A stretch of DNA of 64,000 bases, taken from Lewinellaceae bacterium. GTDB lineage: Bacteria > Bacteroidota > Bacteroidia > Chitinophagales > Saprospiraceae. The position numbers and the translations under genes are program-made. The notes beneath the pieces are model-generated. The model was not told the DNA's origin. It made no database searches and was given only the letters and a program-made list of their open reading frames with translations. Numbering within the stretch: the first letter of the stretch is position 1; each line of letters opens with the position of its first letter. The stretch covers positions 562,536 through 626,535 of the forward strand of contig JADJUJ010000003.1 in assembly GCA_016710765.1 (NCBI GenBank), given 5' to 3'. Below are positions 27,684 to 37,909 of this stretch, piece by piece.

Positions 27684-28801
27684 TTACTGCTTGGTTTTGC
27701 GAAGGTATTCCCGTTCGAGGCTGTCTATAACTTGCTGGTAAGCCGGATCATCTATTGGATTGGTGTAGTCCTTGGTTTTGTTTTGCCAAATACTTTCAAT
27801 TTCACCGTGTTGTAACGCTTGGGGTTTAACCGGAGGTCCTGCATTAAGAGCTGCAATTGGCGGCTGGTTCGAACCAGGTTATCGTAGAGTTCTTCATCTG
27901 ATAACAATTTTCCGGCACTTCCTTGACCGTTTACAAGCCCCTGCGCCAATACATCCACTTTGTTGAGGGTTTTACTGGCACCTTCCAGGGTTTGCCGGAG
28001 GCTGGACACTGAAGCAGTCACCGAATCCAGGGCTATATTGGCTTTACCAGCGCTTTTACCAAGATCGGCCGTTTTGAGCTGCTCGGTGATGGTGGCAAGG
28101 TTGGCGAGCGACTTGCTGATGTCCTCGTTGCTGTTACGGATCGCTTTGGTTATTTCAGCTGAATTGGCTGCAGTAGCCGAAAAACTGGCTGTACTGGCAT
28201 CAAGGAAATGGTTGATTTTTGCCGTCATGATAGCCAAATTGGCCAGTGACTCATGCAAGGCAAGAAGGGTGCGCCCGACGCCTTTGGGGTCGTTGGGGTC
28301 GGCTATAGAGTCGTAAATGGTGGTCAGGCCAACTTTCAGTCGTTCCATGTAGGCATCCAATTGTGCTGGGTCGCCAACAATACTTTGCATAAAGGACTGA
28401 GAGGACCCAATCAGGTAGTCGCCGTCCTGGGCGCAATCGCCTCCCTGGCAAGGTTCGTCGAATTCCAGGTTGATGGCTTTGCCGCCCATTAGTCCGAGTC
28501 CAACGATGACCGCGCGGGTGTTTTTGGGGATGTCCACATCGCCCATGAGGCTGAGTTCAACGATAATGGTTCTATCATCGGCTTTATCCAGGTGCATTTC
28601 CTTAACGGTACCCACCTGAAAACCATTGATAAAAACATAAGAGGAAGGGCGAAGTTCTGCCACATTGGTATAGCGAACGTAAAATTCATTGGTTCGCGAA
28701 AGCATATTGAGCCCCTTGAGAAATTGAAATCCCCAGACCGCCAGTGCAGTTGCAACCAGGGCAAATATTCCTATCTTAGTTTCGTTGCGTAGTTTGAGCA
28801 T
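27684..28801 (-). CDS. mlaD: MlaD/MCE-family lipid-transport protein (C-terminus frameshifted)
   Basis: Periplasmic, membrane-anchored substrate-binding subunit of an Mla-type phospholipid transporter. A single N-terminal membrane segment (IGIFALVATALAVWGFQFL) is followed by the MCE domain (about 40-120; VRYTNVAELRPSSYVFINGF, GLGLMGGKAINLEF) and a long helical region. As read, the frame stops at 27752. One missing A in the run near 27780 explains this: the corrected frame continues KTKDYTNPIDDPAYQQVIDS and stops at 27684, one base before the next ATG (TAATATG). That makes 372 residues. ATG at 28801 is preferred over an upstream alternative. The ATPase and permease subunits are not in the window. 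Confidence 0.88.
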
Positions 28802-28845
28802 TGTAGATGATTGTGGGCAGGATAAACACAAAAAACGAGGCTTGC

Positions 28846-30015
28846 CTAATTGTTCGCCTGAATAACGGCGGTCCTGAACCCAAGGTTATGGATATCACCG
28901 AGCACTTTTTCAGCCTCGTTGCGGCTGGCAAAGGTACCGACAAAATATTGGTACTCGCTACCTCTTTTTTCCTCAATAATATCACTGAGCAATGCAAGTC
29001 GGCCTGTTTTTACATCCAATTTAGACGGCCACGACAACAATAGAATGCGAAAACCACTGTCAGGGGCACCTTTGGCCGTTGTAGTGCTTGTAATGGCTGA
29101 AGCAGTAGCCTTGGGCCCGCTGGTTCCAGCATTGGCAACGGGTGCAGGAGCCGGGGCTTTTTTCGGTGTCGCGGCAACTGGTGTGCTGCCGGGATGGCCT
29201 TCCATTTGCACCTTATAAGATTTAAAGCCCTGAAAAATGGATTCGGCAAGCGCTTCCCGGCCTTCCTCGGAAACAATGTATTTTTCTTCGGCCAGGTTGG
29301 TCAGGTAACCGCTTTCTACCAGAATGGCAGGCATGGCCGTTTCCCGCAGCACCAGGAATCCCGCTTGTTTTACGCCGCGATCGTAGCGCTGGGCAATATC
29401 TTTGGCTTGCTGTTGAATAAATCCGGCCAGGAGGATACTTTGTTCAAGGTAGGCACTCTGCCACATGCTGCCCATGATGTGTGCCTCAGGGCTATTGGGG
29501 TCGTACCCACCGTAATTTTGCTGGTAATTGTCTTCTAAATAAATAGAGGCATTCTCGCGCTTGGCTACTTCCAGGTTATGCGCAGCGGTATGCAAACCCA
29601 TGACATAGGTTTCGGCGCCGGCTATCCTGTTGTTGCTGATGGCATTGCAATGTACACTGATGAACAAGTCGGCATTGTTGCGGTTGGCGATGGCCGCGCG
29701 TTCATTCAGTTCAATGAAAACGTCCTTGTCGCGGGTATAAATTACCTCGACATCGGGAAATTCCCGCTTTATTTTTTTACCCAGTTGCAGGATGATGGCC
29801 AGTGTATTGTCCTTTTCTTTCGAAATAGCGCCTATACAACCCGGATCTTTTCCACCATGCCCTGCATCGAGCACTACTTTCTTTATTTTGTAAGTACTTT
29901 TGCCCGCGCCCAGGTGATCTGCTGCGGGATGCTGTACGCCTATTGTGTTAAAGTTCATCAAAAGAAGCCACAATGGGAGAAGCGCCAGCGTTTGTAGGGC
30001 AATCTTTAATTTCAT
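28846..30015 (-). CDS. N-acetylmuramoyl-L-alanine amidase with C-terminal SPOR-like domain
   Basis: Cleaves the bond between MurNAc and the peptide stem in peptidoglycan, in the periplasm. The 389-residue protein has an N-terminal signal or anchor segment (ALQTLALLPLWLLLMNF), then an Amidase_3 domain with zinc ligands in VLDAGHGGKDPG and SVHCNA and the catalytic Glu in LVESGYLTN. A Pro/Ala/Thr-rich linker follows at about 285-325, and the last ~60 residues (EYQYFVGTFASRNEAEKV) resemble a SPOR domain, which binds denuded glycan at division sites. It is cotranscribed with mlaD 44 bp downstream and divergent from lptD. Confidence 0.92.
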   Translation of the reverse strand: MKLKIALQTLALLPLWLLLMNFNTIGVQHPAADHLGAGKSTYKIKKVVLDAGHGGKDPGCIGAISKEKDNTLAIILQLGKKIKREFPDVEVIYTRDKDVFIELNERAAIANRNNADLFISVHCNAISNNRIAGAETYVMGLHTAAHNLEVAKRENASIYLEDNYQQNYGGYDPNSPEAHIMGSMWQSAYLEQSILLAGFIQQQAKDIAQRYDRGVKQAGFLVLRETAMPAILVESGYLTNLAEEKYIVSEEGREALAESIFQGFKSYKVQMEGHPGSTPVAATPKKAPAPAPVANAGTSGPKATASAITSTTTAKGAPDSGFRILLLSWPSKLDVKTGRLALLSDIIEEKRGSEYQYFVGTFASRNEAEKVLGDIHNLGFRTAVIQANN

Positions 30016-30032
30016 ATCGCGCTCTGAGAAAA

Positions 30033-32699
30033 GTGTACTGCAAATATCGCTATTTCCTTCAAATCACCTGCATGTTGGCGGGATATGCTTTGCATGCCCA
30101 GACCGACAGCACTGCGATGATCCGGCCAGATAGCCTGCCGCCGGTGCCGGTCGATTCTGCTGTGGTGGATTTGAAAGCGGTGAAATTGTCATCGGAAGGT
30201 TTGGATGATATTATTGACTACGGTTCAAGGGATTCGATGTGGTTTGATGTAAAAAACAAGCAACTGCACCTCTGGGGGGCAGCTTATGTGAAATATACGG
30301 CATTGGATATTAAGGCTGGATACATCCTGATGGACTACAGTAAAAATGAAATTTCCGCCCAAATGTTTCCCGATTCCACAGGACAATTGGCCGGAGCACC
30401 GGAATTTAACGATGGAGAGCAGGCTTTTAGTGCAGAAAAACTCCGCTATAACTTTAAATCCAAGAAAGGAATCATTTATCAGGCGCGCACCAAACAAGAG
30501 GATTTGTACGTGTTGGGTGAAAAAGCAAAGTTTGTTGGCAGCAGTGCCGATACCACAGGAACAGCCGAAAATGTGATTTATAATTCGGATGCGCTGATTA
30601 CCACCTGCGACGACCCGCATCCGCATTTTGGCATCCGAACAAACAAACTCAAGGTTATTCCCAACAAGCTGGTGGTGACGGGGCTGTCCAACCTGGAGTT
30701 GGGCGGTATTCCCACGCCCTTGATTTTGCCTTTTGGCTTTTTCCCGATTACCAAAACCCGTAAAGCGGGCCTTATTATACCCCGCGACTTTGAATTTGCC
30801 GATCAGGAAGGACTTGGTGTTAAGGACTGGGGCTGGTACCAGCCCATCAGCGATCACATGGATCTTACATTGAAATTCAATGCCTACGTCAGCGGTTCGT
30901 TTGGCGCCCTGGCCGATTTTCGGTACAATTATAAATACAAATACACGGGTAACTTCAACCTCAATTTCAACAACCGGGTAACCGAAGATAGCCAGGCAAA
31001 AAAAGTGTCTGCCAAGTCATTTGGACTGCGCTGGAGCCATAACCAGGATGCCAAAGCACATCCCACCCGTAAATTTGGCGGCTCGGTTAACATCCAAACC
31101 AATCGCGATCAACAACGAAACCGTAACGATTTTAACAGCGTTTACCAGAATACCCTAACCTCCAACCTTACCTTTTCCAAGACCTTTCCTGGCAAGCCAT
31201 TTGCCTTCAATGCGAGCCTGAGCCACTCGCAAAATACCCAAACCCGGCTCATGAACATCACCTTGCCCAATGCTGCTTTTACGGTTCAGCGTATTTATCC
31301 TTTCAAAAGGAAAATCCAGCTGACCAAGGAACGCTGGTACGAGAAAATTTCGCTGACCTACAACGCCAAACTGCAAAACAGCTTCCAGGCCACCGATACC
31401 ACCCTGTTTACCCAGCAAACCCTGAATACGGCACGCATGGGTATTCAACATCAGGCCAATACCGATTTTACCTTCAAACTGTTTAAGTATATCAACGTGG
31501 CCCCCCGCATCAATTATGAGGAAAATTGGTATCCTTACACCATTGAAAAGCGGTTGCTGGACCAAATTAAATACAAAATAGACACCACCTTTGAAGGTAC
31601 TACGCCAGTTGAGTTCGTCATCGACAGTGCCAAAACGGTTTGGGGCGTGGATACCACCTATCGCGACTGGGGGCTGAACAGTTTCAGGAAGTTTGATGTG
31701 GGCGTCTCTGTGAATACGGCCTTGTTTTTAACCAAACAATTTAAAAAAGGCTGGTTCCGGGGGATTCGCCACACGGTTAAGCCCAGCGCCTCCATCGGCG
31801 TCGGGCCCGATTACAGCAAGTACTTCCGAACCTACGACACCTCCCTTCGGCCCGGACTTGAAAACCCCAGGACCTACAGCATTTATGACGATGGCATTTT
31901 TGGCCGGCCTACCAACGGCCGCCGGGATGTTATTCTCAACTACAGCCTGGTCAATGTGCTGGAAATGAAGTTTTTTTCGGCAAAACGGGATACTGTTCTC
32001 CGCAAACGAATTTTCGACAACCTGGCCTTTTCGGGCAGTTACAATTTCAGCGTCGACTCTTTCCAGTGGTCGCCCATCAGTACGGGTGGCCTGTTCCGGC
32101 TTTTCAAGGGCGTTACTAACCTGAGCTGGAATGCCAGTTTTGATCCCTATGTGCTGGATGCCAATGGCCGCCGGCAGGATCGGCTGCTCATCAAGGAGGA
32201 AGGCCGCCTGTTGCGCGTGAGCACTTTTTCCATGGCACTTAATACGGGCGGCAGCCTGAAACAAATTCGGGGTTTGTTCAGCGGCAAGGACAATGCCGCA
32301 ACGGTGAGATCTCCGGCAGGACAACAATCCGATGTGTTCGTCGACTGGTTTGATAATTTCCGGATTAACCACCGCATTTCGCTGGATCGAAGGATCATTT
32401 CCGGCACCAACCGCGATACTTTTTTGATTGGCACCAACAACATCAGCATATCAGGCGACATTCCGTTATCGTCCAAATGGGCCATTAATATCGGTAATAT
32501 TGCCTACGATTTTCCCAGCAAGCAAATGGTGTTCCCGGATATTGGTTTCACCCGTGACCTGCACTGCTGGCAGTTAAGTATGCGCTGGCAGCCCACCCGC
32601 GGCACTTACGAGGTGTTTATTGGGGTAAAACCAGGTTCTCTTGATTTTGTGAAGATGCCTTACCGGAAAAACAACTTTGATGGGCGAAGCGTGTTCTGA
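30033..32699 (+). CDS. lptD: LPS-assembly outer-membrane protein LptD (Bacteroidota type)
   Basis: Outer-membrane barrel that inserts LPS into the outer leaflet. After a signal peptide ending YALHAQ comes an OstA-like periplasmic beta-jellyroll (about 60-200, with DAL.TTCDDPHPHFGIRTNKLKV) and then the barrel (PLILPFGFFPIT, WGWYQPISDHMDL), ending in a short polar tail. The usual ATG choice is poor: the in-frame ATG at MLAGYALHAQ leaves too short a signal peptide and upstream frames overlap the amidase. GTG at 30033 gives a 23-residue signal peptide and 888 residues and is preferred. This start is only 17 bp from the divergent amidase ATG. Confidence 0.85.
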   Translation: MYCKYRYFLQITCMLAGYALHAQTDSTAMIRPDSLPPVPVDSAVVDLKAVKLSSEGLDDIIDYGSRDSMWFDVKNKQLHLWGAAYVKYTALDIKAGYILMDYSKNEISAQMFPDSTGQLAGAPEFNDGEQAFSAEKLRYNFKSKKGIIYQARTKQEDLYVLGEKAKFVGSSADTTGTAENVIYNSDALITTCDDPHPHFGIRTNKLKVIPNKLVVTGLSNLELGGIPTPLILPFGFFPITKTRKAGLIIPRDFEFADQEGLGVKDWGWYQPISDHMDLTLKFNAYVSGSFGALADFRYNYKYKYTGNFNLNFNNRVTEDSQAKKVSAKSFGLRWSHNQDAKAHPTRKFGGSVNIQTNRDQQRNRNDFNSVYQNTLTSNLTFSKTFPGKPFAFNASLSHSQNTQTRLMNITLPNAAFTVQRIYPFKRKIQLTKERWYEKISLTYNAKLQNSFQATDTTLFTQQTLNTARMGIQHQANTDFTFKLFKYINVAPRINYEENWYPYTIEKRLLDQIKYKIDTTFEGTTPVEFVIDSAKTVWGVDTTYRDWGLNSFRKFDVGVSVNTALFLTKQFKKGWFRGIRHTVKPSASIGVGPDYSKYFRTYDTSLRPGLENPRTYSIYDDGIFGRPTNGRRDVILNYSLVNVLEMKFFSAKRDTVLRKRIFDNLAFSGSYNFSVDSFQWSPISTGGLFRLFKGVTNLSWNASFDPYVLDANGRRQDRLLIKEEGRLLRVSTFSMALNTGGSLKQIRGLFSGKDNAATVRSPAGQQSDVFVDWFDNFRINHRISLDRRIISGTNRDTFLIGTNNISISGDIPLSSKWAINIGNIAYDFPSKQMVFPDIGFTRDLHCWQLSMRWQPTRGTYEVFIGVKPGSLDFVKMPYRKNNFDGRSVF

Positions 32700-32847
32700 T
32701 CCAGACCTTAGTCTTTAGGTGTAGGTCTTTGGCGCCTGGTTGGCCAATTATTGTCTGTTTCCTACCAGTTTTGCAACGATGCGTCTACATTGAAATAGCA
32801 TGGCTACGGCCTACAGTTTACGCACATCTTTGAAGCGCCCTAATTTT

Positions 32848-33074
32848 AGGCCCGTAGGGCCGGCATTATGGTAGCATTCAGCGACGCATGGTATGGAATG
32901 CCGTAGGCATGGCATTAAACCCCTGAGATTTGGGCAAATTTCACGTTTACATCAGCAATTTTGGGCTGTTTCGAATGAAAATAACCATGAATCGCCAACA
33001 TTGAAATGCCATGCCTACGGCATTCCGTAAATTGGGCCTTCGGAATGCTACCATAATGCCGGCCCTACGGGCCT
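32848..33074. repeat. Nested long inverted repeat in a 670-bp gene-free region
   Basis: Two arms nest: 32848-32879 pairs with 33043-33074 (32 bp) and 32895-32916 pairs with 33005-33026 (22 bp). Each arm also contains its own short palindrome (CCCGTAGGG; GCCGTAGGC). The structure could fold into one large hairpin or cruciform. There is no open frame of note in 32700-33371. It resembles REP-like intergenic elements; no associated transposase is visible. Confidence 0.75.
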
Positions 33075-33109
33075 GGAAATCCGATACAGTAATCTGGTGT
33101 GTAAATCGT

Positions 33110-33333
33110 AGCCCGCAGGGCTGAAATACTATAGAAAACGCTAGCCCGAAGCAAAGGGCGGGGGGGGCGCCAGTAAGGACATCCTCGAAAAGGTTGTTGG
33201 TGCTTATATTTGCTATAATCTGCCAGCCCTACGGGCTTTTCATATTGTCCCCCAAATCTTCAATGCTTCCAGCAATATCGAATTTTAAAGCCCGCAGGGC
33301 TGAAATACTATAGAAAACGCTAGCCCGAAGCAA
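33110..33333. repeat. 45-bp direct repeats flanking an AT-rich spacer
   Basis: 33110-33154 and 33289-33333 are identical over 45 bp. Each starts with the palindromic AGCCCGCAGGGCT and ends CTAGCCCGAAGCAA. Another CAGCCCTACGGGCTT palindrome lies between them near 33222. They belong to the same family of short GC-palindrome elements as the inverted repeat just upstream. A run of seven G occurs near 33164. Confidence 0.75.
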
Positions 33334-33371
33334 TTGAAGGGGGTGTCATTACTGGCGCAATTGAGCTAGTT

Positions 33372-34028
33372 TTACCAGATGATTTCCCCCAACAATTCAT
33401 TGGTTCTGGAAAAATGTTTGCAGCCAAAAAATGCGCCACCAGCCAAAGGAGAAGGGTGAGCGGCTTCCAGCACATAGTGCTTCAGTTCGTCAATCAGAGG
33501 CTTTTTGCCCTGTGCGAATTTGCCCCACAGCAGAAATACAACCCCCTCTTTCTGATCCGAAATGGTTTTGATAACGGCGTCTGTAAACGTCTGCCAGCCA
33601 ATCTTCTGGTGTGAAGCCGGCTTACCGCCCTCTACGGTAAGCATGGCGTTGAGCAATAACACACCGCGGTCTGCCCAACTGGTGAGGTCGCCATTGGGCG
33701 GTATTGGGGTTCCAATATCTGATAACATTTCTTTGTAAATATTTGCCAATGATGGCGGTACTTTTACGCCCTGCGGCACAGAAAAACACAGGCCCATGGC
33801 CTCTCCGGGGTTGTGGTAGGGGTCCTGGCCCAGGATGACCACCCTGACCTTATCAAAAGGTGTATGGTTAAAAGCATTAAAAATGAGTGGTCCGGGCGGA
33901 TAGATGTTTTTTCCGGCCTTTTTTTCCTGCACCAAAAATGCCTTGATGGCCTCGAAATAGGGCTTTTCGAATTCGGGTGCCAGTACCTCCTTCCAGGATG
34001 GGTCGATTTGTACCTGATCTGCTTTCAT
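33372..34028 (-). CDS. ung: Uracil-DNA glycosylase
   Basis: Removes uracil from DNA as the first step of base excision repair. 218 residues, normal length. The water-activating motif GQDPYHNPGEAMGLCFSVP (about 65), the LLLNAMLTVEGGKPASH segment, the VVFLLWGKFAQ strand and the HPSPLAG leucine-loop motif near the C-terminus are all present. ATG at 34028. It appears monocistronic, between a repeat-rich spacer and the tRNA on the other strand. Confidence 0.96.
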   Translation of the reverse strand: MKADQVQIDPSWKEVLAPEFEKPYFEAIKAFLVQEKKAGKNIYPPGPLIFNAFNHTPFDKVRVVILGQDPYHNPGEAMGLCFSVPQGVKVPPSLANIYKEMLSDIGTPIPPNGDLTSWADRGVLLLNAMLTVEGGKPASHQKIGWQTFTDAVIKTISDQKEGVVFLLWGKFAQGKKPLIDELKHYVLEAAHPSPLAGGAFFGCKHFSRTNELLGEIIW

Positions 34029-34119
34029 GTAGCCAAAGGTAAGTAATGGAAACTTAAATGCTCCCTTGTAGGTTACATAGGCAGAAAAAGTTATTTTTGC
34101 GGCAATATGCGTTCTCTGA

Positions 34120-34192
34120 GGTCCCGTAGCTCAATGGATAGAGCACCTGCCTTCTAAGCAGGCGGTTACAGGTTCGACCCCTGTCGGGATCA
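34120..34192 (+). tRNA. tRNA-Arg (anticodon TCT)
   Basis: 73 nt fold into a full cloverleaf: acceptor GGTCCCG/CGGGATC with one G-T pair and discriminator A, D-arm AGCTCAATGGATAGAGC, anticodon arm CCTGC-CTTCTAA-GCAGG with TCT in the loop, variable loop, and T-arm CAGGTTCGACCCCTG. It reads AGA/AGG codons. CCA is not encoded. Confidence 0.97.
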
Positions 34193-34220
34193 CTATTTTA
34201 GTAGGGTTGGGCTTAGAGTG

Positions 34221-34542
34221 GGGTTTAGGGTAGGGCTTAGGATAGAGGGAATTATATACTATCCTTTTAGTTGGACTTTAGCCATTGGGTGTTGGTCTTT
34301 GGCTTCGATCTCGGTTATTGGTGCCTTGTGAAATCAAATACCGGAGAAATCGGAATTAAATTTTGAACACCCTTTTTAAAACAATGTGCATTATTTATCA
34401 ATGAATCTTTTGTTAAAACTAATGCATTGAAAACCAAATAGTTAATCCTTCGGAGCAAAGCCAAAGACTAAAGACAAATGGCTAAAGTCCAACTAAAAGG
34501 ATAGTATATAATTCCCTCTATCCTAAGCCCTACCCTAAACCC
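34221..34542. repeat. 66-bp inverted repeat with telomere-like GGGTTTAGGG/CCCTAAACCC borders
   Basis: 34221-34286 is the reverse complement of 34477-34542, and the match continues loosely inward (TTGGTCTTTGGCTT against AAGCCAAAGACTAA). The outer ends are degenerate TTTAGGG-like repeats on the left (34201-34240) and CCCTAAA-like repeats on the right, which continue to about 34580, right up to the start of hypF. The 190 bp inside is AT-rich with no gene. This spacer (34193-34583) contains no other feature. Confidence 0.75.
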
Positions 34543-34583
34543 CACCCTAAACCCGACCCTACATCCCACCCTAAACCTACCTT

Positions 34584-36853
34584 TTGCATCCAACCACCTA
34601 CCATCTCCATCTCACCGGCCAGGTGCAGGGCGTTGGTTTTCGCCCTTACGTTTGGCGTATCGCCCGGCAATGGGGACTGTATGGCTGGGTGAATAACAGC
34701 GCGGATGGGGTGCACATTGTGTTCAATGCAACGGCGGATACTGCACATGATTTTGCAGCTGCAGTGATAGCACAGGCGCCGGTTTTGTCGCGGATTACCG
34801 GCCAACAATTATCCCAGGTAACGGACCAGGTTTTTACCACTTTTGCTATTGTGCCCAGCGATGAGGCCGCCATACCCGATTTACTGATCACGCCTGATTT
34901 TGCGTTGTGTGCGGCGTGCCGGAAGGAACTTCACGACGACGCCAATCGCCGCCATCAGTATCCTTTATAACTTGCACCCACTGCGGTCCGCGTTTTTCCA
35001 TTGTTTCCAGTCTGCCCTACGACCGCGAAAGAACCCACATGGCGCCTTTTGTGCAGTGTCCGGTGTGCCAGAAAGAGTACGACAATCCCTACGACCGGCG
35101 TTATTTCTCCCAAACCAATTCCTGTCCAAGTTGCGGCATCCAACTCCGCATGCACCCCCCGGCAGAAGATCCGTACGAACAAGCCCTTGCGCTGCTTCGG
35201 GCTGGGGATATTCTTGCTGTCAAGGGAATTGGAGGATTTCTCTTGCTTTGTGATGCTACTGCTGCTGCCTCCATTCAGACACTGCGCAAGCGCAAATTTC
35301 GACCCAGCAAGCCCTTTGCTTTGTTGTATCCCAACCTGAAAACCCTGGAGAAGGATGCGGAACTGGGAGATTCCGACCGTGAGGCGCTGGAAGGCCCTGT
35401 GGCGCCGATTGTGTTGCTGCATTACCTTGCCAAGCCTGCTTCGGGTATTAGTACGGAGGACATCGCACCCGGATTGCCGCATATCGGTGTTATGCTGCCC
35501 TATGCGCCCTTGCTGGCGTTAATCGCACGGGATTTTGGGAAACCATTGGTGGCGACCAGCGGGAACCCCAGCGGCTCGCCTATTGTTTATCAGGATGAGC
35601 AGGCATTGGCGCAACTTTTCCCAGGCATTGCAGATGCAGTATTGTTGCACAACCGGGAAATTGCCCTTCCGCAGGACGATAGCGTGCTCCGGCATTCCAC
35701 CTTCACCCGGCAACCCATCCTGCTGCGGCGTTCGCGCGGACTGGCCCCTTATGCCGATCCAGGCCCCAATCCTGGGGGCGAATCGGTGCTGGCCATGGGT
35801 GCTTCGCTCAAGTCGGCCTTTGCCTGGCAGAACCAGGGGAAAGTGTACCTCAGCCAGTATCTGGGTGATTTGGAGCGTTTCGATACCCAGCAACATTTTG
35901 AACACACCTTACAACATTTTACCAGATTGCTGGCATCCAGGCCGCAAACCATACTGATAGATACTCACCCGGAATACTTTTCTACCCACTTGGGCTTGCA
36001 AATGGCCTCAGACAGGGCACTGCCAATATTTAAAATACAACACCATAAGGCTCATTTTGCGGCTGTTCTGGCAGAAAATGAACTTCTGGAAAGCGCTGAG
36101 CCCGTATTGGGCATTATCTGGGATGGAACCGGCTTTGGCGAGGATGAGCAGGTTTGGGGCGGTGAATTTTTCCGCTGGGAAAACCGACAAATGGATAGGG
36201 TAGGGCAGATGGCCTATTTTGACTTTATCCTGGGGGATAAAATGCCGCGCGAACCCCGGATTTCTGCCTTGAGTTTGGCGCATGACCAACCCGAGGCGCA
36301 AGCGTTGCTGCAAGCAAAATTTGATGCAACAGAATGGTCGTTGTACACCCGAATGCTGGAGAAAGAAACAATCCTGCAGTGCTCGTCTATGGGACGGATT
36401 TTTGATGCTGTGGCAAGTTTGCTGGGCCTGGCTGATCGGGTTTCCTACGAAGGCGAAGCGGCCATGCGCCTGGAAGCAGTGGCTACCCGCTGGTTTCGGT
36501 CGCAGGGTGGCCTGGAACAGTCCACTGTACTGCCTTTTAACTGGGAAAATGGAATGGTGCCCACCAAGCCATTGATCAAAGCAGTGTTGCAGTTCCTAGA
36601 CGCGGGTGCTTCTGTTGAACAAACGGCAGCTGTTTTCCACCTTTGGTTGGTGGACATCATTGCCGAAATGGGAAGAAGAAGCGCCAGCCGGCGATTGGCA
36701 TTTAGCGGTGGGGTTTGGCAAAATGCCTTGCTGACCGATCTGGTCCGGCTGCGCCTGGGCAAGGAATTTGAACTGTATTTTCACCAGAATATGTCGCCCA
36801 ACGACGAATGTGTTGCCTACGGCCAGCTTATGCTGCACAGGATGGGGCATTAG
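34584..36853 (+). CDS. hypF: Carbamoyltransferase HypF (one frameshift near 34965)
   Basis: Uses carbamoyl phosphate and ATP to make the thiocarbamate on HypE that becomes the CN ligands of the [NiFe] site. Domains in order: acylphosphatase (GQVQGVGFRPYVWRI), two zinc fingers (CAAC-x18-CTHC and CPVC-x18-CPSC), YrdC-like (about 190-370, KGIGGFLLLCDA) and a Kae1-like domain (HHKAHFAAV, WDGTGFGED, FSGGVWQNALL). Reading breaks at HQYPL because one T is missing in CCTTTATAAC; repair restores HQYPFITCTHCG and 756 residues. An in-frame TAA lies just upstream, so the start must be TTG at 34584, without a visible Shine-Dalgarno. It is convergent with hypE, only 11 bp apart. Confidence 0.93.
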
Positions 36854-36864
36854 TGCCTCCTTTA

Positions 36865-37903
36865 TTAACAAATGCGCGGCAACTGTTCTCCGGTCAGCAT
36901 GTTGACCACCCTTCGGCCGCCCACCTTGCTGTGCAGGATAACTTGTCGCGGGTGTGCTTCCACCACTTCTCCAATGATGCTGGCATGCTGGCCATATTCC
37001 AACTTTTGCAGGGCTGATAGTACGGTCTCTGCGGAATTGGGGTCAACCACGGCCATAAACACACCTTCGTTGGCCACATAGAGTGGGTCGAGCCCCAGCA
37101 GTTCGCAGGCGCCTTCCACTTCTTCCATGACCTTAAATTGTGCCTGCTGGATTTCCACACCATGATGACTGTCGCGGGCAATTTCATTGAGCACCGTGGC
37201 CACTCCGCCGCGGGTTGGGTCGCGCAACAGGCGGATATCGGATCCAAATTGGTCAATTAGGGCAAGTATCGTATGGTTCAGGCAAGCGGTATCGCTTTCC
37301 AGGGTGGTTTCAAATTCTAGCCCTTCCCGCAGGCTCATGATGGCAATGCCGTGGGTGGCGATGTAGCCGCTGCAAATGATCTTATCGCCTGGTTTGATCT
37401 TATCCATACCAATGGAGGCCTTGGGGTGCATTTGTCCTATGCCTGTGGTATTGATAAAAATTTTGTCGCCTTTTCCCCGTTCTACCACCTTGGTATCGCC
37501 GGTCACAATCTGCACGCCGGCTTTTTCGGCCGCAAACTTTATGCCCACCAGAATATCCCAGAATGCTTGCATCGTGAGCCCTTCTTCCAGGATGAACGAC
37601 AGGGAGAGGTAGCGGGGCCGCGCGCCGCACATGGCCACATCGTTGACGGTACCGTTAACAGCCAGTTCGCCGATATTACCCCCGGGGAAAAAAATGGGGG
37701 AAATCACAAAGCTCGTCGGTTGAAAAGGCCAGTTGCCCCTCCAGCGTAAATACGGCGCCATCGTGGTGGGTATCCAGCAATGGGTTTTTCAACAAGTCGA
37801 ATACGCCAGATTCCAGCAACTTATTGGTGAGCAGGCCACCGCTGCCGTGGCCAAGGGTGATCACATCGAAATCGAGTTGGGGAAGTGGGCAAACCAGGTT
37901 CAT
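36865..37903 (-). CDS. hypE: Hydrogenase maturation factor HypE (one frameshift near 37712)
   Basis: Accepts the carbamoyl group from HypF on its C-terminal Cys and dehydrates it to a thiocyanate. The protein has the AIRS/PurM fold: N-terminal LGHGSGGLLTNKLL, GGNIGELAVNGTVNDVAMCGARP, LRDPTRGGVATVLNEIA, and it ends in the required PRIC. As read the frame breaks after LAFSTD, where an extra G (GACGAGC for GACAGC) shifts into a short frame; repair gives 345 residues. It starts 6 bp after the hypD stop and is the last gene of the hypABC-hypDE run. Confidence 0.93.
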
Positions 37904-37909
37904 AACAGG

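Noticed and set aside
34201..34580. True telomere or replicon end made of TTTAGGG-like repeats
   Set aside because: The units are degenerate and short, lie inside an inverted repeat between genes, and coding sequence continues on both sides.
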